DNA of 64,000 bases from Gymnothorax reevesii (taxonomy: Eukaryota; Chordata; Actinopteri; Anguilliformes; Muraenidae): positions 76,657,367 through 76,721,366 of the forward strand of contig CM056580.1 of NCBI GenBank assembly GCA_029721435.1. Reading direction: 5' to 3'. Below, in pieces: positions 1-9,868 of the stretch. The notes beneath the pieces are model-generated. The model saw only the letters and a program-made list of their open reading frames with translations, did no database searches and was not told where the DNA came from. Numbering within the stretch: the first letter of the stretch is position 1; the number at the start of each line of letters is the position of its first letter. Position numbers and translations under genes: made by a program.

Positions 1-1454
1 CTCATGTTGTGGCTCCTGCTATCTGAGAATTCTCATTGCTATGACAAATAAGGACATATTTGCAAGGTCACAGAAAGGCCAGAGGAAATACAAGAGCCTG
101 TTAAACAACAAATGATCAAACATCAGTCATTCATGGGACAACATTCAACATAGAAGCGCAGACTATGAAATACAGTACACAGGTAATTATTCATGTTTGA
201 TACAAGGAGTATAGAGACACTTGAGACTAATTGAAATGTGTTAGGCATGGAGAATGAAAGAGAGCCGCTGAATGAAATTGCCTTCAATTATGGTGAATCT
301 TTGACCAGTGGTGACCCTATTTTCATTGCATAAATAAACATCAGGTTTCTTCTGCTCCTAATCCTTGCAATTCTGCTAAATCAATCTGATCTCATCTGGC
401 TGAATGGATCCCCCGGAGATGCCCATAACTCTACAAAACAACTGAGAAAAGAAAAACTTCAGCTGCAATCTCGATTTAATTTTAGTCTGTTGTCTTACTT
501 GTTTTAGGAACCTACTTCAGCGAGCACGGACTTCTCGAAAATCCTGCCTTCAGGCTTCTTCCTGCCTTCCATTCTGCCCACAGCTGATTGAGGAGGGGCT
601 CTTGTTGCCCTGTCTAAAATATCGATCTATCAGAACCTAGATTAGCTTCTTGTATCCCCCAAAAGGGTTTTCAATTTTGTATGGTCACGCTTAAATGGAG
701 ACCCCGGCAACACGTGGATAATTACCATGGTCTGACGGAGTATCCATTCCTTTAGCTTCTCCAGCAATAAGCAGACAAAGAGAGGCTTCCATGGATGATT
801 CCCTCTTTCTCCTATACCTTTTATCACACTTTCACCACTCCGCCCATCCTCCAGTGCTTCTGGTGTGAAAATAACCTGCGCTGGCTCACTGAGCATGGCC
901 TAAATGAAATCTCCAAAGACTGAAACCTTGCCGTTGTGTCTGATTTATTTACAGAGCGGCTGATAGGGGGATATTGAAGGGCTGGAGTAGGATCTGGGGG
1001 AAATGGCCTATAAACCACTGTTGCGGCCCTCTCTGATAAATCTTATTTAATACCCCACTGCAGAGAGCTAAGCCAGCTTCAACAAGTTCAAATTGCCGTT
1101 TTAGCCGCTGGAATTGCGAGACAAATCCTGAGCATTTACGGCTTTGATAGTAGCAAGCCTAGCTGCACAATGAACTAATTTGTCGGTAGAAAACCCTGTC
1201 TAATTAAGCACCATTTCCCCACCGTTACCGGCAACTGAACCTTTCGAATAGCGTAAAATGGCTTGGAAGGCATGCCATTATCTTAGAAGGCATTGCAGCG
1301 CAATTACGGATCTTTACAAATACCAGTGTAGACATCAAGTGAAACCATAATATCCAGCAAATAAGATTATGCTCCGACTTGTGGAGGTGAGCCTCAGGAA
1401 AGTTTTTCAAATAGCATGATTACTTCCGATAAATGGTCTCAAAATTCAATCTAA
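1..1454. other. Non-coding DNA with a candidate conserved block
   Basis: No credible coding frame and no repeat family that I recognise. The part from about 640 to 1250 is complex and free of low-complexity sequence, and carries AT-rich homeodomain-type cores such as CTAATTAAGC near 1200. That texture resembles teleost conserved non-coding elements, but conservation cannot be judged from one sequence. Confidence 0.35.
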
Positions 1455-2006
1455 GGGCCCCCTCTGTATTTGCAGGTTTTTGTTCCAACCACAATTTCAA
1501 TTGTAGGACCTTAATAAGCAGTTAATTTGTCTCAGTTAGGTGCATTATATGTTTGAAATAATTTTTTCATCGTCCTCAGCTACATTTTGACAGAAAAATC
1601 CACGTGTCGCAAAGAATAAAAAATTAATGAACATATTACATTTATTTTTCTATATTGCATGCAATTTCGGGGTAACAACAGCTTTAAACAAATCAAATGC
1701 GACATTGATGTGTCCACGCAACCATGAAACCATGGTTTCAACAATTAGGAACCTAGTGATTGTTAACTTCGATTTCTGATTTTATTTCCTCTCATTTGGT
1801 GCACTTGTTTCTAACTGCCAGGTTTTTGAATTTTTATTCTTCGTGGGATCTATGGATATCTTTGACAATGTGGCTTCAGAGTATGAATAATCTGTCTTAA
1901 TTAGTTGCAATAATGTGTCGAGAAGTTAACAGCCTGTAAAAAATCCTACAACTGCCATTGTGCTCTAGGGGGTTGGGGGTAGAACCAAGTTTGGGAAACA
2001 TTGATT
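1455..2006. repeat. Probable degenerate interspersed repeat
   Basis: The left edge (ATTTGCAGGTTTTTGTTCCAACC region) and right edge (GGGTTGGGGGTAGAACC, then GTTTGGGAAACATTG) resemble the two ends of a widespread fish repeat that reads 'GCAGGTTTTTGTTCCAACC' at one side and 'GGGTTGGGAAAC' at the other. The middle is AT-rich and uninformative. It abuts the Tc1-like copy that follows. Recognition is from general familiarity only. Confidence 0.3.
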
Positions 2007-3148
2007 TACACTAATCAGCCATAACATTATCCGCAGACAGGTGAAGTGAGAAACACAGATTATCATGTTACAATGACACCTGTCAGTGGGAGGGATATAT
2101 TTCAGCAAGTGAACATTTTGTCCTCTAAGCTGATGCATTGGAAGCAGGAAAAATGGGCAAGCGTAAGGATGTGAGCGACTTTGACAAAGGACAAATTGTG
2201 ATGGTTAGAAGACTGGGTCAGAGCCTCTCCTATACTGCAGCTCTTGTGGATTGTTTTCAGCCTGAAGTGGTCAGTAACTACCAAAAGCGGTCCAAGGAAG
2301 GAAAACCGATGAACCAGAAACAGGGTAATGGGTGGCCAAAGCTCAATGAGACACGCGGGGAGCCAAGCTGGCCTTTGTGGTCCAATCCAACCGCAGAGCT
2401 ATTGTAGCTCAAATTGCTAAAAAAAATTTATGGTGTTTCTGATAAAGAGGTGTCAGAACACGCAATGTATTGTGACTCTTTGCGTATGGAGCTGTTTAGC
2501 TGTTGCATGCCGACTCCTGGCCATCACCGAAAGTGCCAACAATGAGCATGTGAGAATCAGAACTGGACCAAGGAGCAATATAAGAGGGTGAGCTGGTCTA
2601 AAGAATCACATTTTCTTTTAGATCATGTAAATGTCCAGGTGCGTGTGCATTCCCTCCTGGGGAGACATTTCTATAGGATGCACTATGGGAAGAGGAAAAG
2701 CCAGTGGAGGCAGTGTGATGATTTAGGCAATGTTGTGATTAGAAACCTTGGGTCTTGCCATTCAAGTGGATGTTACTTTGACATGTACCACCTGCCTAAA
2801 CTTTTTTACAGACCAAGAACGCCCCTTCATGGAAATGGCATTCCCTAAAGACAGTGGCCTTTTTCAGCAGGATAATCCACCCTGACACACTGCAAAAATG
2901 GTTCAGGAATGGTTTGAGGTACGCAGGGGGAGTTCAAGTTGTTGACTTGGCCTCCTAATTCCCCAGATCTTGAGCAAACTGAACATCTGTGGGATGTGCG
3001 GGACAAATATGTCCGATCCATGGAGGCCCTACCTCATATCTTACACGACATAAGGGATCTGCTGCTAATATCTTGGTGCTTGATACCAAAAAAGGGGGCA
3101 CCACACAATATCAGGCAGGTGGTCATAATGTAATGGCTGGTCAGTGTA
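2007..3148 (+). mobile_element. Decayed Tc1-like DNA transposon, near full length
   Basis: Inverted ends of about 25 bp: the left end starts CACTAATCAGCCATAACATT after a TA (2007-2008), and the reverse complement of the right end reads CACTGACCAGCCATTACATT before a TA (3147-3148). TA target duplication and a size of about 1.14 kb fit Tc1/mariner. The inside holds one transposase gene in the same orientation, broken by stops and frameshifts, so this copy cannot move on its own. Confidence 0.85.
2153..3130 (+). pseudogene. Tc1-like transposase pseudogene
   Basis: The transposase would bind the terminal repeats and cut and paste the element at TA sites. The reading starts at ATG 2153 (MGKRKDVSDFDKGQIVM), a helix-turn-helix N-terminus typical of one fish Tc1 subfamily. 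Later pieces in other frames are recognisable: the segment near 2588-2690 matches the first catalytic region, and the segment near 2939-3000 (LTWPPNSPDLEQTEHLWDV) holds the motif around the second catalytic aspartate. The C-terminus ends near GGTTQY. At least two frame changes and a stop at 2405-2407 separate these parts. The first ORF could be opened earlier, but upstream codons lack an ATG, so 2153 is the natural start. The gene is dead; the family assignment is firm. Confidence 0.85.
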
Positions 3149-4378
3149 GATTAAAACCCCATTCGCACGGGACTCGTATTACCTGAGGACCTCTAATCTG
3201 TTGGTCATCTGAGAACCAAACCCAAACCCGTAATTTCTAAGTAAGTTCCACCATAAATTACAGAGCATAATTTGTCATGTACTGAATCATGGAGGCTGCC
3301 TTAGCAATTATAAATGATAGTTTTGACAGTTATTTGGGTGCAAATTCAGGAGGGGTATCTCGCCACACAGCATCTTAACCGATAAGATGGATGGCACGCA
3401 TGGCAGCAAGGAACAGGGACAATTTTTCTATCTTTCAATAGGCTAAACAATTATTATGTGCTTGCCTATTAATAGTAATCTTGAAACATTTCAATACAGT
3501 TCACAAAAATGAGTACTTAAAAAGGAGCAATTGAGGAATTAATCAAGAACGACTTAATAATTAATGAATCAGTAATGAATATTTTCTGAATTGGTCTGAA
3601 TCGATGACTATCATGCACGTCATTAATCTAAAAGTCAACTATTCTGGAGGCACTCCTTAACTCATTTGGCGCCATTGACGTTGATCAACGTCTTTGACAT
3701 GAATCTACATTAATGGTGCTTGGTGTTATACTATTTGAAGAATTTCAATACCACTATATCCACCAGATGGCACTGCAATTTCATCACCATGCTTGTGGTC
3801 GCACAGAATGTTCTTGTGTTTACATTTCATTTACATTTTACATTAAATTTTACGAAAGTTGGCATTTCTGTCCAGCCAAATGCCGCATTTGGGATGTCCT
3901 TGGAACTGGAAAGCTCCCAGTATAAATTTCTGAGTTTTCACAAAGGCGCGTTGAAAAGCTTTATGTGTTAACTGTGGTCCAAAAGCATAATACTGGCCCA
4001 ATTCTATATTATTAGCAGGATAGTTAATAAAAAGAAAACTTCTTCACAGCTTTGTCAGCCATCATGCTTTGACATCACATACAGTCACTCTGCAAGCTTG
4101 GAGTTGGGAAATCATACTGGAGCTCCCCATAGGGAAACCAAAAGAGGCGTACAAGAGTACTTTTCCTATTGAGACTTGGGACTACTCCCAGTTCCAAATC
4201 CCTTGAGGTCTCTTGGTAATACCTGCAAATAGGACTCAAAACTGGGTACAGAGTCACACTATTTTGTAAATTATTTGTCATTTGTAGAATATGCCACATA
4301 GTGTGGAACTCCACAATATTTTGAAAATAAATCTTACTTCAATGTATTTAGTATCATTCAATTTTGTGATGGATGTAT
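3149..4378. other. Non-coding DNA with a 16-bp perfect palindrome
   Basis: No supported gene. GACGTTGATCAACGTC at 3677-3692 is a perfect palindrome. It follows TTAACTCATTTGGCGCC, which begins with TTAA and could be the end of an old transposon, but no matching right end was found. A CTCF-like core lies at 3770-3784 (listed separately). Confidence 0.4.
3770..3784 (+). promoter_or_regulatory. CTCF-like core motif
   Basis: CCACCAGATGGCACT agrees with the vertebrate CTCF core (CCASYAGRKGGCRS). Such matches also occur by chance in this much sequence, and occupancy is unknown. Confidence 0.25.
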
Positions 4379-4468
4379 GACAATTGATGCACTGATTACT
4401 AAAACCCCACAAGTCAAGTCAAGTCAAGTGTGACTTATGGGGTTTCAGTAACAGGTGCTTCAATTAGC
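4379..4468. repeat. Imperfect hairpin with CAAGT repeat in the loop
   Basis: The arm at 4389-4416 pairs with 4431-4458 at 23 of 28 positions; the strongest part is AACCCCACAAGTCA against TGACTTATGGGGTT. The complementarity continues weakly outward (CAATTGATGC against GCTTCAATTAG). The loop is built from AAGTC repeats. It looks like a tiny fold-back element; no target duplication was identified. Confidence 0.6.
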
Positions 4469-5767
4469 AATGTAACAAAGTCTTTAAAGGAGTTAGCCTA
4501 TGCAGTCAGACAGTTGCTTTTATTTGTGATCAATGCTATTTTTATCATAAAAATATCAGCAGATAATTAAACACGACACAAATTACTCTGGCCCATGGCA
4601 CTCACATTAAATTTGTTTCTCTAGTGACTGTCTATTTAAAAATTATGCACATATAAGTGTTTATAGATAACTGTATCTCGATTGAAAGCTGTTTTGTTTT
4701 ATTTTTGTTGCTGCAGATCATTTTGCTGCATTGCAACTTCTTGTCACCTTATTTCACCCACCCCTTCTGTTATATTCTCCAGTTTCTTGGACTAGTAATG
4801 TTGCAGGCGGGGAGCCCCCAAGGATTGGTTCATCACCACATGGCATTGAATTACTGAGTTTAAGATCATTTCTCAAGCGCAAAAGTTGTCAGACTCAGAC
4901 TTTCTTTTGAGGACAAATTTCGCAGGAAAATCACAACCTAAAAAGCAAGGCCTCAGTTGCGTATAATGCAGATAAATATTTCCTCATATCTCCCCCAGTA
5001 ATGATGTAAACCATTTGAGCATCGAAAGTTTCAGCATAAACCTCAAAAATACACTCAGAGGTGTATGGCCAACTTGGGAGATAAAGCCATATTGTCTCTC
5101 GTAAAACTACATTACTTTTGAAAATACCTTAGCATGTATTTTTACTTCTGTTTAGACCTACACATTTCACTAAATTCACACATTTTCCATGGGGGAAAAA
5201 GTACAACACTGTATCGCAGAATGATATTTCCAGCCATCATTGCTGGCCTCTGTTTTCACCTTTGACATCAGCATTGGAGGCATATGAAGACACAGCACCC
5301 TGGCGCTGACTGACCGGTGAAAGGAATGCTGGGAATCTCTGTGGAGACAGTGAAACTCCAAAGCCTTTCTGCATTCCAAGCACACACTCCACGACTATTG
5401 TTAATTAATTATGCTTTAATCCATTCAAGCACAATACAATTACAAAAATGCTGGAGACATGGTTGCTAATTTCATTGACAAATCACATGGGTGTGTTTTG
5501 TCCGATGCAGGGACTTGGCCAAAAGGCAGAAAGTGAGCTATACCTTTGTGAAATACCCTATAAATGAGTTTCTAGAGGTTTCTGAGAAAGGCCTCTTTAT
5601 AGACCATGTTGAACCACTTGCCCGGGTATAAACCTACGAGTTTGTCCATAAATAAACCCTACATGCTACAAGTGAAGACAAATTGAATTGAATATCAACT
5701 TTTAGGACACACTCTTACCAGTGGCACACAGACTGTATTTTTCTGAACAATTCAGTTCTTTTTTTTT
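4469..5767. other. Non-coding DNA, nothing recognised
   Basis: AT-rich sequence with only short chance open frames. No repeat or regulatory structure that I can name. Confidence 0.5.
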
Positions 5768-5890
5768 CCGAAGGAATTCAGACTGAACACCATATTCAAC
5801 GGTGCAATGGCAACACTCCAACTGGGAATTTAATCAACGACCTTGGAGTCCCAAGCCAAATTACCCAACCATTACACTACACTACCACCA
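5768..5890 (-). repeat. tRNA-derived SINE fragment
   Basis: Read on the minus strand it begins GGTGGTAGTGTAGTGTAATGG (A-box-like region), continues through a decayed B box (GGTCGTTGATTAAATTCCC) and on to GTGTTGCCATTGCACCGTTG. This order matches a common fish SINE that starts with a tRNA-like head and continues with a GACACTGCCGTTGTACCCTTGAG-type body. The copy is old and truncated. Confidence 0.6.
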
Positions 5891-7384
5891 AAGGACATAT
5901 TTTTGAGACCAGACTTTGTTCTTTGAGGAAAACAGAACCACAGCATTCACAGGTACTGCAGACTCAAAAGGCTCATTTTCATATACTTTTCATTTTCTTT
6001 CCTGAAAATGTAATATCTTCTCCAAATTACTTTTTCGGTTTGGGAGATGGATGATGGATATTCCTTATTGTCTACTTTATCACAGGTGATTTTGGTGAAT
6101 CGTGATGTATCCTTAATGAGTCTGCCAAGATCTGAAAGTAGACTCTCCCTTTGATTTCAGAAAAAGACATACAGCATATTGACAGGTAAAGGATAGGCGA
6201 GAAAGATAGGGTGATACCTCGTTAATGAACACGGTCCATTAAGGGCACCTAATGCTATGTATTAAGTGCTTGTTTTTAATCTTTGTCTAAATCCATGGCG
6301 CGCATTGATTTAATTTTCTTCTTTGCAAAGGATTAAACTTGCTGTGGCGCCATGCTAACATTTCGCTCCTGACCTCTTGCCAGATGTGATCATGAATTTT
6401 CTTTGAGTTCTTCGTGCCTGGCGAGAGACCAGGAATGAGAAATCGGAGCGGCGAATCCCCTGTGTTCTCATTAAAAACACTGCGACAATGCTCACAGCGC
6501 TTTCCGGGGGCCAGAGCTAACGAGACCAAAGCTGGCAGCCAACCACATGCGCCCGGAGAAATGCATTACCATTCCCAGAAACCCAGCACTAATACCTCTG
6601 CAATGTCCACAGTTTATTCTGCAAATAACAACAATTTCCATCTTTAACATACCAAGTGGAATACACTTCACATGATATATTTATCATTTTATTCATGCAA
6701 GCGTAATACTGGCAAAGTAGATGCTGCGGGTTTTTAGTGAAAATGTGCCGTGAGGTTGAATGCTGAATCAGAACCTCACTGGACTATTTAAAGGCCTCCG
6801 CTGCAGAATCGGGAAGCAAGAATCTCCAAAATCATTTATCTGATGATGCAGTAAGACAAACAGGATTTCCACCAGTCAACCTGAAATGCAGATCATTTGC
6901 TTGGCTGTTGTCCACACATTCAGATAGCAAGAACTGAGTAATGAACCAAATGAAATCAATCATGGTATAATGTATCCCTCTCTATGCATACAAATAGAAA
7001 TTAAAGAATTTACCAGGAGTTAAGTATGTGAATAAGAGAGAAAATAAATGAAAGAAGTGTTGAAATGTATTTTAATGGGATCACGTGACTGTGAAAACTA
7101 CTCTGAGGGTAAGGCAGAAACCGCGCTCAGTACTTTACAAAAATAGCACTATGATATAAAATCACTCACCACTCATTTGTAAAAGTGATAAAAATATGCC
7201 GCAAAAGCTCACAATGTGGAAAACTAGATTAGTCTCAGTATGGCACAACTCTATTTTATGTGTCAAACACTGTTTTTTTTTTACAGAATGCATTGTCTTA
7301 ACAACAAAAAACCCACAAAGGAAGTACAATGATTTTTTAACACAAACATTTCATACTCAAGGGGGAGACAAATAGATTTTCTCT
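5891..7384. other. Non-coding DNA with a candidate conserved block
   Basis: No gene. The part at about 6280-6600 is complex, GC-balanced and non-repetitive, with motifs such as TTGATTTAAT and CTTTGCAAAGGATTAA. It could be an enhancer-type conserved element. Confidence 0.35.
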
Positions 7385-7887
7385 GCATTTATTAGAAAGT
7401 CGACAAGATGCTGTGGAGCTGCGCCTAATAAAGGCAAAAAAGTGATCTTCTAAACTTGGGTGCGTAGGTACAGATGAACTGATGAAAAACCAGCAAAGGC
7501 AGCACTCGCACACCAAATATATGGGCAGAAACTGCCACAAAAACCACTTAATATGCTGAGATAAATGCCAAAAACAGTTTAATGAGGCATGATGGATCAC
7601 AAAAAAATAAATAAAAAGTGCTCAATGTGAATGTCCTTAATTGGTTAATTGGTCGCACCTGACTTGGATCCTGCCTGCCTTTATCTGTGCTGTGAATTAC
7701 ATTCTCTTGTAGCACTGATGATGGTCTAATGGACCGAAATGTTTCCTTTTTCTTTTGAGCACATTTTATTTTTTTGTGATCCATCCTGCCTCATTAAACT
7801 GTTTTTGGTAGTTTTTGTGGCAGTTTCTGCCCATATTTTTGGCGTGCGAGTGCTGCCTTTGCTGGTTTCTCCTCAGCATTTATTAGA
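7385..7887. mobile_element. Fold-back element with 12-bp flanking direct repeat
   Basis: Sequence from about 7487 to 7626 returns in reverse complement at about 7756-7867. Shared blocks include CAGCAAAGGCAGCACTCGCA, ATGGGCAGAAACTGCCACAA and CAGTTTAATGAGGCATGATG. The left arm has about 20 extra bases (near 7548-7567). GCATTTATTAGA occurs at 7385-7396 and again at 7876-7887, a plausible target duplication around a roughly 480-bp insertion. No coding frame is present. The superfamily is not clear. Confidence 0.6.
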
Positions 7888-8402
7888 CATATGTAGGAAT
7901 GGCATGAATTATATCTAAAATGAATGAGGAAGCTGCATACATCCAGCACATTTTTTGGTAGCTTATAAGCACTAAGATACTGGGATGACGTGTTCGAGAA
8001 GTAAATTCCATTCGCAGCAGTATGGCGAGTGAATGTGATCTTTTTTTGGCTCACTGCTGTTATGTTATAGGAGGAATAGTCTCAAAAAGAAAAAATCCAA
8101 AATATTGACCACTTGGCTGAGGTATGGCAGCAGCTGAATTTATTCCAGGCCATAAAAGGCCTCACGGAACAGCTGGGAAGCAATGGCCATAACAAAAGAG
8201 GCACCATCTCCTTTCCTTCACCGCAATGAGGTGAAGCCCAACACCAGCTCAGAGGGGGCAGATTTATGAAGCGGCTCCTACATTTCAACACTTTTCTCCA
8301 ATTTACTTCTACCGGGAACTGGTGATCCAAAGTAAAAATATGACTATTGGGGCTTTAATTAAGACTAAAAAGGCAGATCTATGGACATTACATACTGGGT
8401 AT

Positions 8403-8425
8403 TGTGTGTGTGTGTGTGTGTGTGT
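8403..8425. repeat. (GT)n microsatellite
   Basis: Eleven uninterrupted GT units. Confidence 0.95.
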
Positions 8426-9035
8426 ATCCTGGGATTCTCAGAGTAGAACTTTTTTATTTTTTTTATTTTTTATCTGCTTCTGGGTCCTCTTGTACACTTT
8501 ACCGTGTTTTTCTTGGTCAGAATCATAATGCGCACCCAGTCGGATTGAAAGAAAGGAAATGAAGGTTGAAAAAACACAAGACGCCTCAGAGTAAATCAGT
8601 GTTGCTTTTTGAGCAGCACCTGGTTACATAACAAATTATGGAAGCTTTGTGAATTCCACAGAATGCAGAAACAGAAAAGTTTTCTTTTTTCCGAGAAGAA
8701 AAGCTATTCCTGCGAAGGCCACAGAGAGCTTCAACTGCTCAGGAACAAGTTTTGTCCTCAGAGATTTCAGAAAAAGCATTTTAAGAACAACATTTTACTT
8801 ATTTATACTTACTCTCTAGCGTTGGTGTAAATGATGTATGAGTCCATTGGTGAAAAAGGCAAAATCGAGAAGAAATACCCTGATAGGCACAATGGGAGGA
8901 AAACAAGATTTTTCCCAAATCTTGTGGCAGAGTTTACTCCCTCACCTCCCCCGAAGGCAGAGGACTGCAATCATTGGCATTGCTGATAGGCAGCTAATAA
9001 CATCAATGAGGCAGAAGGTGATTAGAGTTAATCAG

Positions 9036-9047
9036 GCCCTCTGGTGG
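9036..9047 (-). promoter_or_regulatory. CTCF-like core motif
   Basis: On the minus strand the sequence reads CCACCAGAGGGC, a strong match to the CTCF core. It lies inside the non-repetitive block at 8.9-9.17 kb, which makes it slightly more credible than an isolated hit. Confidence 0.3.
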
Positions 9048-9227
9048 TGGTGTTTGTTAAGACTCGTCCTCTACCGGTATTTACGCCCATCACCCATCAA
9101 TCGCAACCCTGGGGCCAGGCTGGTGTGCATAGCCAGCACATATTGGACGAAGGTTAAAACGCATGGCTGAAATTAGGCCAGCTTTTGCAGCCTTCTATAA
9201 AAACACATTGAATAAAGATCCAAATAT

Positions 9228-9243
9228 GGGGGGGGGGGGGGGG
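9228..9243 (+). repeat. Poly-G run
   Basis: Sixteen consecutive G residues. Length in the assembly may be unreliable. Confidence 0.9.
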
Positions 9244-9725
9244 AGCTTGTTACATTCAGAAGTCATTAGGGAGATGACCTTTGAACTGGAAAAAAGCTTG
9301 TCCTTAGCAGCAGTATAATTTGCAGAGGACCGGGTGAGGTAGAGTACAGAACACTTACGCAAGTGTCTGAATGTCGACCGGCGTTTCAAGGCTGGAGAGT
9401 TCGCTAATCAAAGTACAGACATTAACTAATGATTCCAAATCTTGTGTTAGGAGTCCAGGTCTATGATGAGGATCACCATGGTAACCAAAGACAATGCAGT
9501 ACAGGCACCATATCTGCTCATTAAATTACCCTCTGAGGTTCGGTGCCTTGTGAGGCACAGAAAAACTTAAAGGACATAAAACGCTAATAAGTCTGGTAAG
9601 GTTAACTTAAGTCAAACAAAAACTTTGCAAAGTCCCTTAAAAGCTAGTGGAGCATTGATTAAATTATTTCAGCTCGTATTACAGAACTTGTAGCTAGCGC
9701 TTATGTTTTAAATTTGAAGCAACCC

Positions 9726-9868
9726 CTAACAGGAAGTCAGTGGCAGGCTGTGAGAAGAAGACAGATGTTAAGGTGCCCAGGTAAGTTGAAGATCAGAAGG
9801 GCAGCAGCATTCTGGGTGAGCTGCAGGGGTCACATCGCGAACACTGGAAGACCAACTAAGGATGAGTG
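9726..9868 (+). repeat. Relic of a common teleost interspersed repeat
   Basis: The order AGGAAGTCAGTGGCAGGC, then AAGTTGAAGATCAGAAGG, GCATTCTGGGTGAGCTGCAG and GGAAGACCAACTAAGGATGA resembles a repeat seen very often in fish genomes ('GCTGCGGCGTTCTGGATGAGCTGCAGGGG'). I cannot assign its class (it may derive from a LINE). Confidence 0.4.

Larger units (their letters stand above)
7888..9725. other. Non-coding DNA with microsatellites and a candidate conserved block
   Basis: Contains a (GT)n tract at 8403-8425 and a 16-base G run at 9228-9243. The 8895-9170 stretch is dense, complex and non-repetitive, and it contains the CTCF-like core at 9036-9047. An open frame of 110 codons at 8838-9170 overlaps it but has no recognisable protein character. 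Confidence 0.4.
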
